A stretch of 64,000 nucleotides of DNA from Croceicoccus ponticola (GTDB taxonomy: Bacteria; Pseudomonadota; Alphaproteobacteria; Sphingomonadales; Sphingomonadaceae), in NCBI RefSeq assembly GCF_004004515.1, contig NZ_RXOL01000006.1, forward strand, positions 1 through 64,000, in the 5' to 3' direction. The position numbers and the translations under genes are program-made. Below the pieces are notes generated by a model, which ran no database searches, was not told the DNA's origin, and saw nothing but the letters and a program-made list of their open reading frames with translations. Below are positions 26,514 to 36,900 of the stretch, in pieces; the first letter of the stretch is position 1; every line of letters begins with the position of its first letter.

Positions 26514-27053
26514 TCACCCCGATATTGGCACGCTCGCAAAGTCGGGATGGTGCTGGCCGGTTGCGCCAATCGTGTTCAGCGCCGACAGGTCGCCGGTGAT
26601 CGCGATGTCGTCCCAGTGCGTGCCCGCGACTAGGATGTGTTTGCGCGCCGAAATCGCCCATCGCCCGTCGCGCTTGCTCAGCCGGTCGTTATAGAAGCCG
26701 AAGAATCCCGAAAGCCCGCCCGGATCACCGCTTTCCACCGCCGCAATCGCCAGCGACAGGTTGTAACCCGTCGCCCGCGCTTCGTTTCCGGCAATTTCGG
26801 TACGCAACTGGCTGGTAAAATGCCAACGGCGACCCAAGCCGCTTTCGAAAGCCATCAGGATCGGCTTGAACTCGGCGCCGGTGCCCTTGAAAAAGCCATA
26901 GTCGATATCGGCATCGTCCCAGAACACGCGGTCGAGCGTCTTTTCATCCAGCCAGTCCAGCGCCAGCGAGTAATCGGCAAGAACCTTCGCGATGGCGCGT
27001 TCGTCCTCCAGCTCGCTCAGGCGAGCCTCCAGCGCCGCAATCCTGTCTTCCAT
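26514..27053 (-). CDS. SnoaL-like / NTF2-fold protein
   Basis: This 179-residue protein begins MEDRIAALEARLSELEDERA and continues IAKVLADYSLALDWLD, then WDDADIDYG. This is the start of SnoaL-like alpha+beta barrel proteins that often act as hydratases, dehydratases or isomerases. HFTSQLRTEIAGNEARATGY follows. It may join the catabolism of the neighbouring SDR genes. The start is set at the Met of MEDRIAAL. Confidence 0.82.
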   Translation of the reverse strand: MEDRIAALEARLSELEDERAIAKVLADYSLALDWLDEKTLDRVFWDDADIDYGFFKGTGAEFKPILMAFESGLGRRWHFTSQLRTEIAGNEARATGYNLSLAIAAVESGDPGGLSGFFGFYNDRLSKRDGRWAISARKHILVAGTHWDDIAITGDLSALNTIGATGQHHPDFASVPISG

Positions 27054-27154
27054 GCCGCATTCTCCCGATTTCACGTTCCAATCCGCCGGAGCCAAGGCGC
27101 CATGTCAATGTGAAACCGCTTCGAAGGGGCTGAAAACAGCCGGCTCGCCTCCGC

Positions 27155-29290
27155 TCAAAACGATCCCTTGACCAGCAATCGGAAGATCGGCCCGATCTTA
27201 TGGTCGGCGGATTCCGAAAACAGCACCGGATCGCGCAGGCGCCTGCCGTTCCACACCGTCCGCTCCTGACGGTTCCGTGCGCCGAGCACGTTGCCGACTT
27301 CGCCGCGCACAGTCATCCCCAGCACGTTCTTGTGCTCGGCGAAAACGTTCATGAAGACCGGGCCTTCCCATTCCTGCTGAGTTTCGGTGAGGTAATAGCG
27401 AGGGCGGCTTTTCGAGGTGGATGCGCCGAAGCCGTAGGCCACGTCGGATCGCGGGATATCATGCCGGAACTCGGCGCTGGCCCCATACCAGTCGTTGCCG
27501 CTGATCGGGCGATTTTCACCCGACAGCGGATCTCGCACCGAGCTGTCTTCATAAACGGCTTCGGTATCGAGCTTGGCCCCGCTCAGCCCGAGCGCCGCGA
27601 ATTCGAGCGTCCCGGTCCAGCGCGCGCCATATTGATAGGCGCGAGGCAGATTGCCGACCGTTTCGCCATCCTCTCCAATGGGCACGATGTCGATGATGTC
27701 GTCAATCTGCCGAGCCCATAGCGCAAGCCGCGTCTTGCCCCATTTGCCCAGCGAACGCCCCGCCTCGACATCCAGCTCCCAGCTTTGCGGCGGGACGAGA
27801 TCGGGGTTGCCGCTATCCTCGCGATCCACCTGCAGGTCTTGCTGCGCAAGGAAATCGTAGAAGTTGATCTGTCCGACCCGGCGGCGCAGTTTCAGGCTGA
27901 AATCCCATACCTTATCCGGCCGCCAGCCAAGCGTGACGCTGCCCTTTGGCCGCACGAAACGGCGGGTCACGACCTCGCCCGTCTCTCGCGAGAGTTCGGA
28001 ATATTCGGCACCGCCGTCGACTTGCAGGTCAAGCTTCGGGGACAGCGCGCGGCTGAACGTCGCCATCGCTTCGTACCGGGTTTCGGTCACTTTGCCGCTA
28101 CCGCCGGGGAACGGGATTTCACCATAATCGCCATCATCTTCGAGCAGGAACAGCGAGCCCTCCTGATCCAGCAAATTGTAGGCGCGTTCCAGCGATATCT
28201 GCCAGGTGTTGCGCCCGCCCTTCCAGCCATATTCCCCGCGCAGCACGGTTTCACCGATCAGGCTGTCGCGAACGAACAGCACGCCGCTGTCGGGCGATCC
28301 GTCGGTAAAGCGCGTGGTCTGATAATTGTCGATCGGTTCGTCGTCGAAATGGCGCAGGCCGATCAGTTTCAGCCGACCGGGCCCAAGCTTGAAGTCGACA
28401 TCGCCGCTCATATCGAATTGATAACCGTTGTTGGTCGACGTCAGGTCGCGACTGAATGGCTGGCCGATGACCGGACGACGATCCTGATCGAGCGTCAGTT
28501 CGTACCAATACGGCGTGATCGCGACGGTCAGGTTTCCCTTCGAACTGCCCGGTCCGTCGACCGCGACCTGAGCCTGTATCTTGGTAAAATCGATCCCCGT
28601 CTGCAGCACTTCGCGCCGGTTTTCGCGCAACAGGCCGTCAGGGCCGAATATCCTGACAGGCCCGCCAAATGCACCGCGCGAGCCGTCGTCTTCGACCGAC
28701 ATGGTATAATCCACCGGCCCCGCCTTGTCGGAATAACTGACCTGCCCCCGGAACCAGAACGGGCGGGCATAGTGCGCGCGCCATTCGGGGTTCCACTGAA
28801 ACTGGCCGACCGCGCCGCCCCGTTCGGCCCGGATCACGTTGGCGACCTGACCCGAAAGTCCGGCGATGCCGAGGCTGGACGAATCGACGATTTCGATCCT
28901 GAGCACTTCGGCCGCGGTGATCCGCTGCAATTCACGCAAGGCTCCGCCCGATTTGTTGGCGATCCGCTTGCCGTCGATCAGCACGTTTTCCGACGCTTCG
29001 CCAAGGCCGCGCTCGCCATTGGCCTGCTTTATCGAAAAGCCAGGCACCTGCACCAGCATGTCGTATGCAGTGCGCGGCGCAAACCGTGCGAAGTGATCGG
29101 CATCATAAATGCGCGCATCGCCGCGAACATGCGCTTCGACGGGGGGCGCTGCCTCGCCCTCGGGTTCACTCGCCTGCGCGGGAAGCGCAACCAGCGCCCA
29201 GCCAAGCGCGACGGGGCTGGCCAGTCCGGCAATGCCCCGGCGGAAATCGCGTTTGCCCCGGCCGTGACCGCGTTTGATCGCGGCGCGCAT
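27155..29290 (-). CDS. TonB-dependent outer-membrane receptor
   Basis: This 711-residue protein has a signal peptide (start MRAAIKRGHGR..., ending near ALPAQASE), a plug domain with YDMLVQVPGFSIKQANGERG and VLIDGKRI, and a long beta-barrel region ending in ...RLLVKGSF with the terminal aromatic residue. It would import a substrate across the outer membrane with TonB energy. The substrate cannot be inferred; the flanking SnoaL and SDR genes suggest an organic compound. The barrel seems short for a siderophore receptor with full plug plus barrel. Confidence 0.88.
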   Translation of the reverse strand: MRAAIKRGHGRGKRDFRRGIAGLASPVALGWALVALPAQASEPEGEAAPPVEAHVRGDARIYDADHFARFAPRTAYDMLVQVPGFSIKQANGERGLGEASENVLIDGKRIANKSGGALRELQRITAAEVLRIEIVDSSSLGIAGLSGQVANVIRAERGGAVGQFQWNPEWRAHYARPFWFRGQVSYSDKAGPVDYTMSVEDDGSRGAFGGPVRIFGPDGLLRENRREVLQTGIDFTKIQAQVAVDGPGSSKGNLTVAITPYWYELTLDQDRRPVIGQPFSRDLTSTNNGYQFDMSGDVDFKLGPGRLKLIGLRHFDDEPIDNYQTTRFTDGSPDSGVLFVRDSLIGETVLRGEYGWKGGRNTWQISLERAYNLLDQEGSLFLLEDDGDYGEIPFPGGSGKVTETRYEAMATFSRALSPKLDLQVDGGAEYSELSRETGEVVTRRFVRPKGSVTLGWRPDKVWDFSLKLRRRVGQINFYDFLAQQDLQVDREDSGNPDLVPPQSWELDVEAGRSLGKWGKTRLALWARQIDDIIDIVPIGEDGETVGNLPRAYQYGARWTGTLEFAALGLSGAKLDTEAVYEDSSVRDPLSGENRPISGNDWYGASAEFRHDIPRSDVAYGFGASTSKSRPRYYLTETQQEWEGPVFMNVFAEHKNVLGMTVRGEVGNVLGARNRQERTVWNGRRLRDPVLFSESADHKIGPIFRLLVKGSF

Positions 29291-29541
29291 TTCGCGCCCT
29301 TTGTCGTGCAAAGAAATCGTCCCGTCCCATCTTCTATACCGCGCCGCGCCCCGATCATATTCGGGCGCGACCAATCAACAGAATTGGGCAAGACAGCGGC
29401 GGTGCCGCAGCCGCCATCGCGGTTCGACGGGAAGCAAACCCTGTCCGACCAGCAACTTGTCTCAGCTGAAACGATTTAATGGGAATGGTCGGCAGCGAGG
29501 CGTTCCGGCAGCATTCGCAGATTGGCCCGCTCATTCAGGCG

Positions 29542-30300
29542 TTAAAGCGACGACCCGCCGTCGAGCACGAACTCCGCGCCGGTCGCAAACGCGCTCTCGT
29601 CGCTGGCAAGATAAAGGCATAACGACGCAACTTCGTCCGCGCGGCCGAGCCGACCGATCGGGTGCCCCTTTACCCATTGGGCGAACAGCGCGTCGGGATC
29701 GTCCGATTGGGCCAGCACCTTGTCGAGGATTGGGGTTCGGATCACGCCGGGATGCACCGAATTGCACCGCATGCCGTATCCCTTGTGCGCGTAATGCAGC
29801 GCGATGGATTTGGTCATGTGCGTCACCCCCGCCTTGGCCGCGTTGTAGGCGACGAGATAGTCGCTGGCCCGGATGCTGGCCATTGACGCGATATTGATGA
29901 CCGAACCGCCGGTGCGCTTCATGAGTGGGACGACGTGCTTGCAACCAAGGAACACGCCCGCAAGATCGACGTCCAGTTCATGCCGAAAGGCATCGAGCGT
30001 CACGTCCTCGACCGAGCCGATCGTCGTGATCCCGGCACAGTTGACGAGTATGCCGACCTGCCCGTGCGTCACGTCAAGCCGAGCAAATGCGTCGATCCAG
30101 TTCTGCTCCTGCGTCACGTCGAGCTTTGCGAAGTCCGCGGCATCGCCCAATTCACCGGCCAGCGCCGCACCGGCAGCCGCGTCGATGTCGGCGATGAGAA
30201 CTTTCGCGCCTTCTTCGACGAAGCGGCGCACGATCGCCTCGCCCAGCCCCGACGCGCCCCCCGTCACCAACGCGACTTTTCCTGCGATCCGGCCTGTCAT
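29542..30300 (-). CDS. Short-chain dehydrogenase/reductase
   Basis: This classical SDR of 252 residues has GKVALVTGGASGLGEAIVRR (TGxxxGxG), an acidic IADID after the second strand suggesting NAD preference, NCAG, catalytic Ser in NIASMAS, YNAAKAG (YxxxK) and FVLDGG at the C-terminus. It is likely a 3-alpha/20-beta-hydroxysteroid-dehydrogenase-like or related alcohol dehydrogenase. It follows another SDR gene in the same direction, with 46 bases between. Confidence 0.92.
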   Translation of the reverse strand: MTGRIAGKVALVTGGASGLGEAIVRRFVEEGAKVLIADIDAAAGAALAGELGDAADFAKLDVTQEQNWIDAFARLDVTHGQVGILVNCAGITTIGSVEDVTLDAFRHELDVDLAGVFLGCKHVVPLMKRTGGSVINIASMASIRASDYLVAYNAAKAGVTHMTKSIALHYAHKGYGMRCNSVHPGVIRTPILDKVLAQSDDPDALFAQWVKGHPIGRLGRADEVASLCLYLASDESAFATGAEFVLDGGSSL

Positions 30301-30346
30301 GGCTGTCCCCTCCTTCGGTTCATGCGGCAGTCCGCCAAAGTTGCGA

Positions 30347-31120
30347 TTACGTCGCCGCGTGTCCGCCGTCGACATGGATCGAAGCGCCGTGCGTATGGCG
30401 CGATGCGGTGGATGCGAGGAAGACGACGGCGTCGGCCACTTCGTCAGGTTCGACATATTTGCCCATCGGATGGCTGGCCAGCACCGCCTGACGCAGATCG
30501 CCGGCCGCAACGCCGGTAATGCCGGAATAGCGTTCGAGGATACGATCCATCATCGCCGATGCGACGACGCCGGGGTGGACCGAATTGACCCGGATCGGCA
30601 GCTTGAGCGCACCGTATTCAACCGCCGCGACCCGCGTCGCCATGCGAACCGCCGCCTTGCTTGAACAATATGCGATGGAAAATGCGGCGGGCTTGTCGGC
30701 CGCGCCCGACGCGAGATTGACGATCGCCGATCCACCCGCTCGCGACTGCCCGGTTTCGGCCAACAGCGCCTGTGCGTGCTTCATGCCCAGAAACACCCCC
30801 TTGCCGTTGATCGCCATGGTGCGATCCCACGTTTCCACGCTGGTTTCCGAAATGGGGTTCATCAGCGCGATGCCCGCATTGTTGACCAGCACGTCCAGCC
30901 TGCCGTGGCGCTGCCTGATCCCGTCGATGACGCCCTGCCAACCGGCCTCTGACGTGACGTCAAGATCGTGCCATTCAAAATCGCCACCATCGTCGGGCCG
31001 GGTCACATCGGTCGCGACGACATGGCACCCTTCGCGCTTCAGCGCGGCGCAGATGGCCAATCCGATATTGCCGCCCGCGCCGGTTACCAGCGCGACCGTG
31101 TCGCGCAATCCCATGTCCAT
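30347..31120 (-). CDS. Short-chain dehydrogenase/reductase
   Basis: This 257-residue SDR has DTVALVTGAGGNIGLAICAA, ATDVTRPDD, VNNAGIALMN, catalytic Ser in VNLASGA, YCSSKAA (YxxxK) and DGGHAA at the end. It probably forms an operon with the SDR gene downstream. It is the last chromosomal gene before the left att repeat; its start lies 88 bases from attL. Confidence 0.91.
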   Translation of the reverse strand: MDMGLRDTVALVTGAGGNIGLAICAALKREGCHVVATDVTRPDDGGDFEWHDLDVTSEAGWQGVIDGIRQRHGRLDVLVNNAGIALMNPISETSVETWDRTMAINGKGVFLGMKHAQALLAETGQSRAGGSAIVNLASGAADKPAAFSIAYCSSKAAVRMATRVAAVEYGALKLPIRVNSVHPGVVASAMMDRILERYSGITGVAAGDLRQAVLASHPMGKYVEPDEVADAVVFLASTASRHTHGASIHVDGGHAAT

Positions 31121-31207
31121 CTTTCAACCAATCCCATCTTATCCCGATCAATCGCGACATTAGCGATTACGGGGGCGAGATCGGCTATAGGAAAGGATAG
31201 TAACATG

Positions 31208-31270
31208 GCGGCGGTGGTGGACAGGGCTGGATTCGAACCAGCGTACGCTTGCACGGGCAGATTTACAGTC
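31208..31270. repeat. attL: 63-bp direct repeat of the tRNA-Tyr 3' part
   Basis: These 63 bases are identical to 50762-50824, the anticodon-to-3' end region of the tRNA-Tyr gene plus seven bases beyond CCA. The flanking bases diverge on both sides. It marks the left boundary of the integrated element and is the displaced chromosomal 3' end of the tRNA gene. Confidence 0.95.
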
Positions 31271-31509
31271 AACGCTCCAAGCATTCCGGTCGGTTCCGGA
31301 GCATTCCTAAGCTCTCATAAACAAACCTGATTCACGCTCCGTTCTGGTCGCAGAACGTTCCGGCAACTTCCGTGTAATTCCCGGCGTGATTACACACGAT
31401 CTACTCAAGGCTCGTTCTACTTTCGTTTCCACACCCGCACCGCGCTTTCTTGCGCGCCTAACGGCCTCTGTGTATTTACCCTTGCAGCTGTCGCGGATAG
31501 CCTGTGTAG

Positions 31510-33081
31510 ATGCACATTGACCGCGACACCCTGATATTCGGCAACCGGCCCGCAATGTTGAAGACCTTGCTGAAGCGAGAACATTTCTCAGCAATCGAAG
31601 CTATGCGGGATCTTCACATCCGTGAGCCACAAGCGTCGAAGACGTTACGCGACTTGGCGGCCGATGGTTGGATCAAATTCGACGGCATTGATCACAAGGG
31701 CATCGAGCATTGGGGACTGGCCGACAAAGGAATTCGGCTCGTCGCCACAAGGCTTATCAAGCGCTTCCCGATTGAAGAAGGTTTGGCGCTGCTGCCCGCG
31801 ATCATCGCGAAGGCTGAAGCGCTAAACTCGGATCCGGAATCTTCGCGGCGCATCGAGTCCATTTGGCTATTCGGAAGTGTGCTGACCGGGAGGTCGGGAG
31901 ACGACGCTGGAGACATCGATCTTGTCGTAAACGTCTCGCGACGGCCTTTGCCAGCGAGCGAATTGAAAGCTTTAGAAGATGTCGAAATGTCCCGGGCGCC
32001 TGAACGTGTGCAGATGGGTTGGTTCCGAGACTTTCGAAGCACTGAGCTTTTGCGGCAGATAAAGAAGGTCTCGCACCGGATTTCGATCCACGTTGCGCCA
32101 GATGTCGAAATCTTCGGATTACCTTATCGTGAGATTTACCGCTTCGACTTGAAGCGTGATAAGGGGGTTACACCTCGCGGCGATTTCCGGGGAAAGCCAG
32201 CAGTCGGGAATGATGACGACAAGGTCAAACATCCGCCGGAGATGATGCACCCTGATCGTCCCGTTGCACCTAATAGCACCGCGGATATCGAGAATGCGAC
32301 GGATCTGGAGTTTCTGCTGACGGCGCAGCACCTCTTTTTTCGCGGAATAGCCATTGCCAATATTGCCGAAGCCGTTCGTCTCCCCACAAACGCAGTTCAA
32401 GCATATCTTTCGCAATTACCCCAGGTGCAGCCATTCGAACCGAGTGATATTCGGGCGAACTTTCAGCGCTGTATCGACGCTCTCGATCCCAGATTTAGCC
32501 TGTATTTTGACGCAGTAGGAGATGAACGGGGCGCGCCGCGTGTGCTGGTCACGATGCTCGATGCTGAAACACTAAGCCATGTTGCGAGATGCCATTGGGT
32601 TCGGAAGAGCGAGGCACTCTTTTGGGGAGATACTGTCCGGTTTCCCTACCTGGAGTGGATTTCAGAGGGCGCGTGGAGCTATTTTGAAAAGGCGCTTGCG
32701 TCCGCAAGTGGTGTCGATCGCAGCATACGGTACTTTGCATCACATCAGTTTTGCGAAGCGCCGCATGTCCCAAAACCTCAGAACCTGAAGCCTTTGACCG
32801 AGCAACTTATAGACTTTGCTTGCAAGGTGCGAAGATCCAGTCAAACTTGGGACGCAAGCGACGCCATCAACATCGACTTTAATCAGCATCGCCCGATCTC
32901 CCATACGCGCGGCCATCGATATTATGGGGATTTCGAAGAGACCAAGATCAAGAAATCCGATGCGCCCGTCCTTTGGGCTATGATTGCCCGGTTTAAGAGC
33001 GCGGACAATGATATGCATCGTGCGCGAATGAACTTAATTCTCAGCGCCTATCTTCGGAATGATCCGTACCAAGCTGAGTGA
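31510..33081 (+). CDS. Winged-helix plus nucleotidyltransferase protein with a long unknown C-terminal part
   Basis: This 523-residue protein has three parts. Residues 15-75 are a MarR-like winged helix (FSAIEAMRDLHIREPQASKT, LADKG). Residues about 115-210 are a Pol-beta nucleotidyltransferase domain with GSVLTGRSGDDAGDIDLVV (GS-x11-D-x-D, the metal site of MNT-type enzymes). Residues 280-523 have no recognised domain. In MNT/HEPN toxin-antitoxin pairs such an enzyme neutralises a HEPN ribonuclease by AMPylation. A HEPN-like gene follows at 33342, with a 52-residue membrane-protein gene between. The gene is visibly more AT-rich than the host. Function is inferred. Confidence 0.85.
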   Translation: MHIDRDTLIFGNRPAMLKTLLKREHFSAIEAMRDLHIREPQASKTLRDLAADGWIKFDGIDHKGIEHWGLADKGIRLVATRLIKRFPIEEGLALLPAIIAKAEALNSDPESSRRIESIWLFGSVLTGRSGDDAGDIDLVVNVSRRPLPASELKALEDVEMSRAPERVQMGWFRDFRSTELLRQIKKVSHRISIHVAPDVEIFGLPYREIYRFDLKRDKGVTPRGDFRGKPAVGNDDDKVKHPPEMMHPDRPVAPNSTADIENATDLEFLLTAQHLFFRGIAIANIAEAVRLPTNAVQAYLSQLPQVQPFEPSDIRANFQRCIDALDPRFSLYFDAVGDERGAPRVLVTMLDAETLSHVARCHWVRKSEALFWGDTVRFPYLEWISEGAWSYFEKALASASGVDRSIRYFASHQFCEAPHVPKPQNLKPLTEQLIDFACKVRRSSQTWDASDAINIDFNQHRPISHTRGHRYYGDFEETKIKKSDAPVLWAMIARFKSADNDMHRARMNLILSAYLRNDPYQAE

Positions 33082-33087
33082 CATGCC

Positions 33088-33246
33088 ATGACTAGGTTTC
33101 TGCTTTCGCTCATCCCCGGCCTTGTCGCGATCGGGGTGATAGCTTTCCTGCGATCGGTGAATGCCTCAGGCGAAGCGATCATGATCGGAGCGCTGGGCAC
33201 CTTCATTGCGCTGTATCTGCTCCTCAACCTAAGCCGTCGATCGTAG
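33088..33246 (+). CDS. Small two-TM membrane protein (52 residues)
   Basis: The reading frame begins MTRFLLSLIPGLVAIGVIAF (hydrophobic, residues 3-20) and ends with IMIGALGTFIALYLLLNLSR (residues 31-50), a helical hairpin in the membrane with Arg on the cytoplasmic ends. It starts seven bases after the nucleotidyltransferase stop and lies upstream of the MltR/HEPN-like gene. The ribosome-binding site is weak (GAGTGA), so translational coupling to the upstream stop is likely. Small hydrophobic proteins are common effectors in toxin-antitoxin and abortive systems; that role here is inference. Confidence 0.6.
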   Translation: MTRFLLSLIPGLVAIGVIAFLRSVNASGEAIMIGALGTFIALYLLLNLSRRS

Positions 33247-33267
33247 CGGATGCGCCTCAGCACCACC

Positions 33268-33294
33268 GGGACATTAGGGACAATAGGGACGTTA
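33268..33294. repeat. Three tandem 9-bp units upstream of the MltR/HEPN-like gene
   Basis: GGGACATTA, GGGACAATA and GGGACGTTA follow one another directly. They lie 48 bases before the start at 33342 and could be a regulator-binding array or an mRNA element. No function is known. Confidence 0.7.
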
Positions 33295-33341
33295 CGGGCC
33301 GGTCCTACGCGCGCAGGCTCGATTGTGAGAGGTTCAAGGAG

Positions 33342-33953
33342 ATGACGACTAGCCGAAAAGAAGTGATCAAAGGGCTTAAGGTCCTTTCGCAAGTGGCAAC
33401 TGAGGATTTGGATCAGGAGCAATTCGCCCGACATTTAGTCGCTGAAAGTGACCGTGGCGTCATAATGCTATCTGCAACGATGGTTGATGATGCTCTTCGG
33501 AATGTTCTGGTGGAGAGATTCCAAAGGGCAAACAAAGACGAGCGTGAGACGCTCTTCAATGGGCCTGCAGGCAATTTCGCCAGTCGTACCCTTCTCGCCA
33601 AAGCCTTGGGAATTATCGACCAAGAGACCAAAGGGAATATCGACCTCTTACGCCACATGCGTAACGCTTGCGCACATGCGCAGAATGATCTCAACTTCCA
33701 AAGCCCTGAGATACAAGCTGCAATCCAGTGCCTGGTCGCCGATTCATCGGTTCCGTTAGGTCAAGTGCCGCCACCCATGATGCGAGGCGCATTCGTCCTT
33801 TACTGCAGAATTACCGCACACCTAATCCGCTTCGGCGCACCGCCCGAAAGTTTTGACGCTGGAACTGACCCTTTCTTGTCAGAGTTAATGCAGGGTCTCG
33901 TCGATCAGTGGGCGACGCAGACGCGGGTAGGCCTCTTGAAGCTTGAGGGCTGA
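33342..33953 (+). CDS. MltR-like / HEPN-type protein
   Basis: This 203-residue helical protein resembles the MltR (mannitol operon repressor) family. ATMVDDALRNVLVERF and LFNGPAGNFASRTLLAKALG precede RHMRNACAHAQND, which contains R-x4-H (RNACAH), the catalytic motif of HEPN ribonucleases. MltR proteins lack a DNA-binding domain, and this one may be an RNase rather than a repressor. It is the third gene of the left cargo cassette. GAGAGG upstream is the probable ribosome-binding site; AAGGAG directly abuts the ATG. Confidence 0.8.
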   Translation: MTTSRKEVIKGLKVLSQVATEDLDQEQFARHLVAESDRGVIMLSATMVDDALRNVLVERFQRANKDERETLFNGPAGNFASRTLLAKALGIIDQETKGNIDLLRHMRNACAHAQNDLNFQSPEIQAAIQCLVADSSVPLGQVPPPMMRGAFVLYCRITAHLIRFGAPPESFDAGTDPFLSELMQGLVDQWATQTRVGLLKLEG

Positions 33954-33973
33954 GGAAACAGCGCAAGATAATC

Positions 33974-36900
33974 TCACCTCACATCCACCACAAAACCCTC
34001 CGGTGGAGGCGGCATTCCCGCCAGCGGATTCTTCAGCCCCGCTGCCCCGCCGATAGCCGGTGCGCCATAGTAGCCGGGGAAGGTAACGTGCAGATGATCG
34101 CCCTCGGGCAGCAACCGCGCCTTGGGATCGACCCGTTTCACTTCCTTCATCAGCCAGCCCATCGACTTTCCGGACGGTGGCAGGAGGTCGAAGCTGGAGC
34201 CGTCGAGATGGCCGCTGTTGCGTGCGGGTTTGTAGCCCCGCTGACGCATATGCGCCTGATACGCTTCGTCCCGATAGCCCGACGTAAAGCGAACACCGGG
34301 AATGGCATCCCGCAAGTCCTGATAGATATTGCGACCCGCGCTCTCGCCCTCTATCGCGAATCCCGGAGGCGGCGGAGGGGTCTCGCCGGCTTTCTGCGAC
34401 CCGCTGGTCAGACGGCTGTCATCTCCACCCTTCACAGGCATCGGATAATCTGGATCGGCCAGCACTTCGCGGGCTGCCTTTCGAGCCTTGGCGATGGTCC
34501 GCTGGGCCGCCTTGCGCTTCGCGGCGTCCGGCATCTTCGAATATTCGGACGAGCCGACCAGTCCGAGCAGATCGTTGTAGGTCAGACGCCCGGCAATCTC
34601 GTGATAGCGGTCATATTCTTCGGGCGTGTAATCGATCCGCTCACCGTCTTCGGTATATTGCTTGCCCGGCGCGCTGACGCTCTTTTCAATGCGCAGCATC
34701 TCGGCAACGACGGGATCGTTCTTGTCCCTCGACTGCCAGAAAGGTGAGATGAGGTCAGGACCGAGGCTGTCGTTCTCGATCGGCTCACCGAAGATGTCGC
34801 GACGGGGCAACAGGTTCTGCGACATGCCGGGAATGCGCGACTGTATCGCCTCCCCGATACCGTCACGATTACGCGATACCGGATCGATCGCACGCGCCAC
34901 ACCCGCAACACCAGCGGGGACAACGGCACCTGCCGTCCGTTCCAGCCAGTTGCCTGCATAGCGCCCCGGATCGGCGAGGCCCTCCACGAACGAGGACAGG
35001 CCCGACAGCCACGTCTTGCTGGCAAGGTTCCCCATGATCGAGGCAACCAGCATTGTGGCCTTGTCGTCCAGCTGCCGGTCGCTGAGACCGCTGGGAAGCG
35101 TGGCCATGTCCGCCGCAACGCCAATCGTGGTCGAGAACGGATCGAGCCGCGAATAACTGACGTAGCGGTCCCCGACCTTCAGCGAGTAGGGCTGCCAGCC
35201 ATCGGCATACATCAGCCGCGCCTTGGCCGGATCGGGCGGGACAGCCCCGGTAATCTTGCCCTCCAGCGCCGCCTCGTACATCGTCATAGCAAAGCCGGTT
35301 CCAAGCATCACCTTGGCAACGGCCATGTCCCGGCGCGCACCGCCTGCCATGAAATCACGGCGCCACTCTCCCAGCAGCGGGGCCGCAGGCGAACGCTCGG
35401 TCGCAAACTTCATCAGATTGATGGGCGTCCGCACAAATGGAATGATGATCTTGGCGGGCAGGTTGCTGGACGTGATCCGCGAAAGACCCTGTCCGAACTC
35501 GCCAAGCTTGCGTTGAAACGTCAGATAACGCCCGTAGTCGAGCGCCTGCGCGAACATCGCATCGGTCGGGTTTGCCGCCAGTTCGGCAATGCGCGCCTTG
35601 GCTTGCCTGCCTCTCAGCCCTTCCTTGTGGGCGATACGGACCGCCTGGGCGTTCATTTCCATGCGCCGGGCAATGCCCTTGAACAGCTCGTCTTCCGCCG
35701 TGAGCAGCCGGGTAGGCCCCCGCACGATAGCGCCAAGCTTTCCGCCGATGGCTTTGTGCTCGTCGCCCTCGACCTTCGACACGAAGTCAGATGCCTCGCC
35801 GGTCCTGAGCGCCTGCGCAAACAGCCGTGCGCCTTCCTTGGCTCCCTGTAGCAACCCGATGGCGCGTGCCCCCACTTCGCTGGCAAGAACGCGGTCCTGC
35901 GCCTTCTCGCCCATGACAGCACGACGCCCCGCACCGATCGCCGCCCCGGCTGCATGTTCCGGAATCTGCGCAATCGCGGTCAGGGTGTTGCTGACCATGT
36001 TGACGACATGCGTGGGCGGGTTCGACAACAGGAAGTTGATGTAGATCTCGCTGGCCTTGTCCTTCCATTTCGGCTTGGTCAGCTTCTCGCTCAGAGCGTT
36101 GAACTTGCCCGGCCCCATCTCGACGGCATCGAGCAACACCCCGGCAGTTTCCTGCAAGGAGCCTTTGCCGCCGCCCGCACGAACCAGCGCGCCAAGCACG
36201 TCACCGCGTACCGCGCGGCTGTCCGCCGTCATCCGGAACTGCTGGAGCATGCGGCCAGCTTCCGCCGTCATGCCCGCGACCTGTTCCTGGATGGCAACGT
36301 GACGCATCCACTTGTTGCGGAACTCCGCCAGCAGTTCGTCGCCGGGGTCATCGAGCGCCTTCACCCGCCGGGCCGCGTTTACCAGTTCGTTACCAGACTT
36401 TGCCAGTATCTGACGTGCCGCCAAAGCCTGTTCGGCGCTGAAAGCCTCTCCCTTGCGACGCGACAGAAGCTTTTCGGGCGTCATGTTGAGCTCGGCAGCC
36501 AATCGTTCGGTTTCGGCCTGAGTCACCCTTCCTCTGGTCGCCGCGTCGAAACCGATACGCTTTTCGGTCTGCGACAGGGCGCGCGTGATGTCCTGCGGAC
36601 TGCCCAGCTTCGCCAGATTGATGTTACCGGCAAAGTCGGGCGCGGTCGGTCCCCAGTCCTCAAACGCCTCAACCGGCGCGAATTGCGGCTCGTCGGCGGG
36701 CACGCTGGTATCGCGCCAGATCGGACCCTCTTCGGCAATCCGCTGCTCGAGGTCATAACGATCAGCCCGCGCCGCTTCGAATCTCTGCACCTGTCCCTGA
36801 TCTTCGGGCAGGAAGCGACGGTTGCGACCCTCGTAGGTGTCGCGCAGGCCATCGAGAAACTGACTGACGGTGGGCCGCTCCGACAACTCGGGGAAGTACC

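Noticed and set aside
31084-31284. A short minus-strand frame across attL
   Set aside because: It is created by the tRNA repeat and flanks, with no ribosome-binding site or domain.
31310-31400. TTCCGG-rich left end as a second LexA-controlled region
   Set aside because: GTTC and GAAC are present, but not with the required seven-base spacing in direct repeat.
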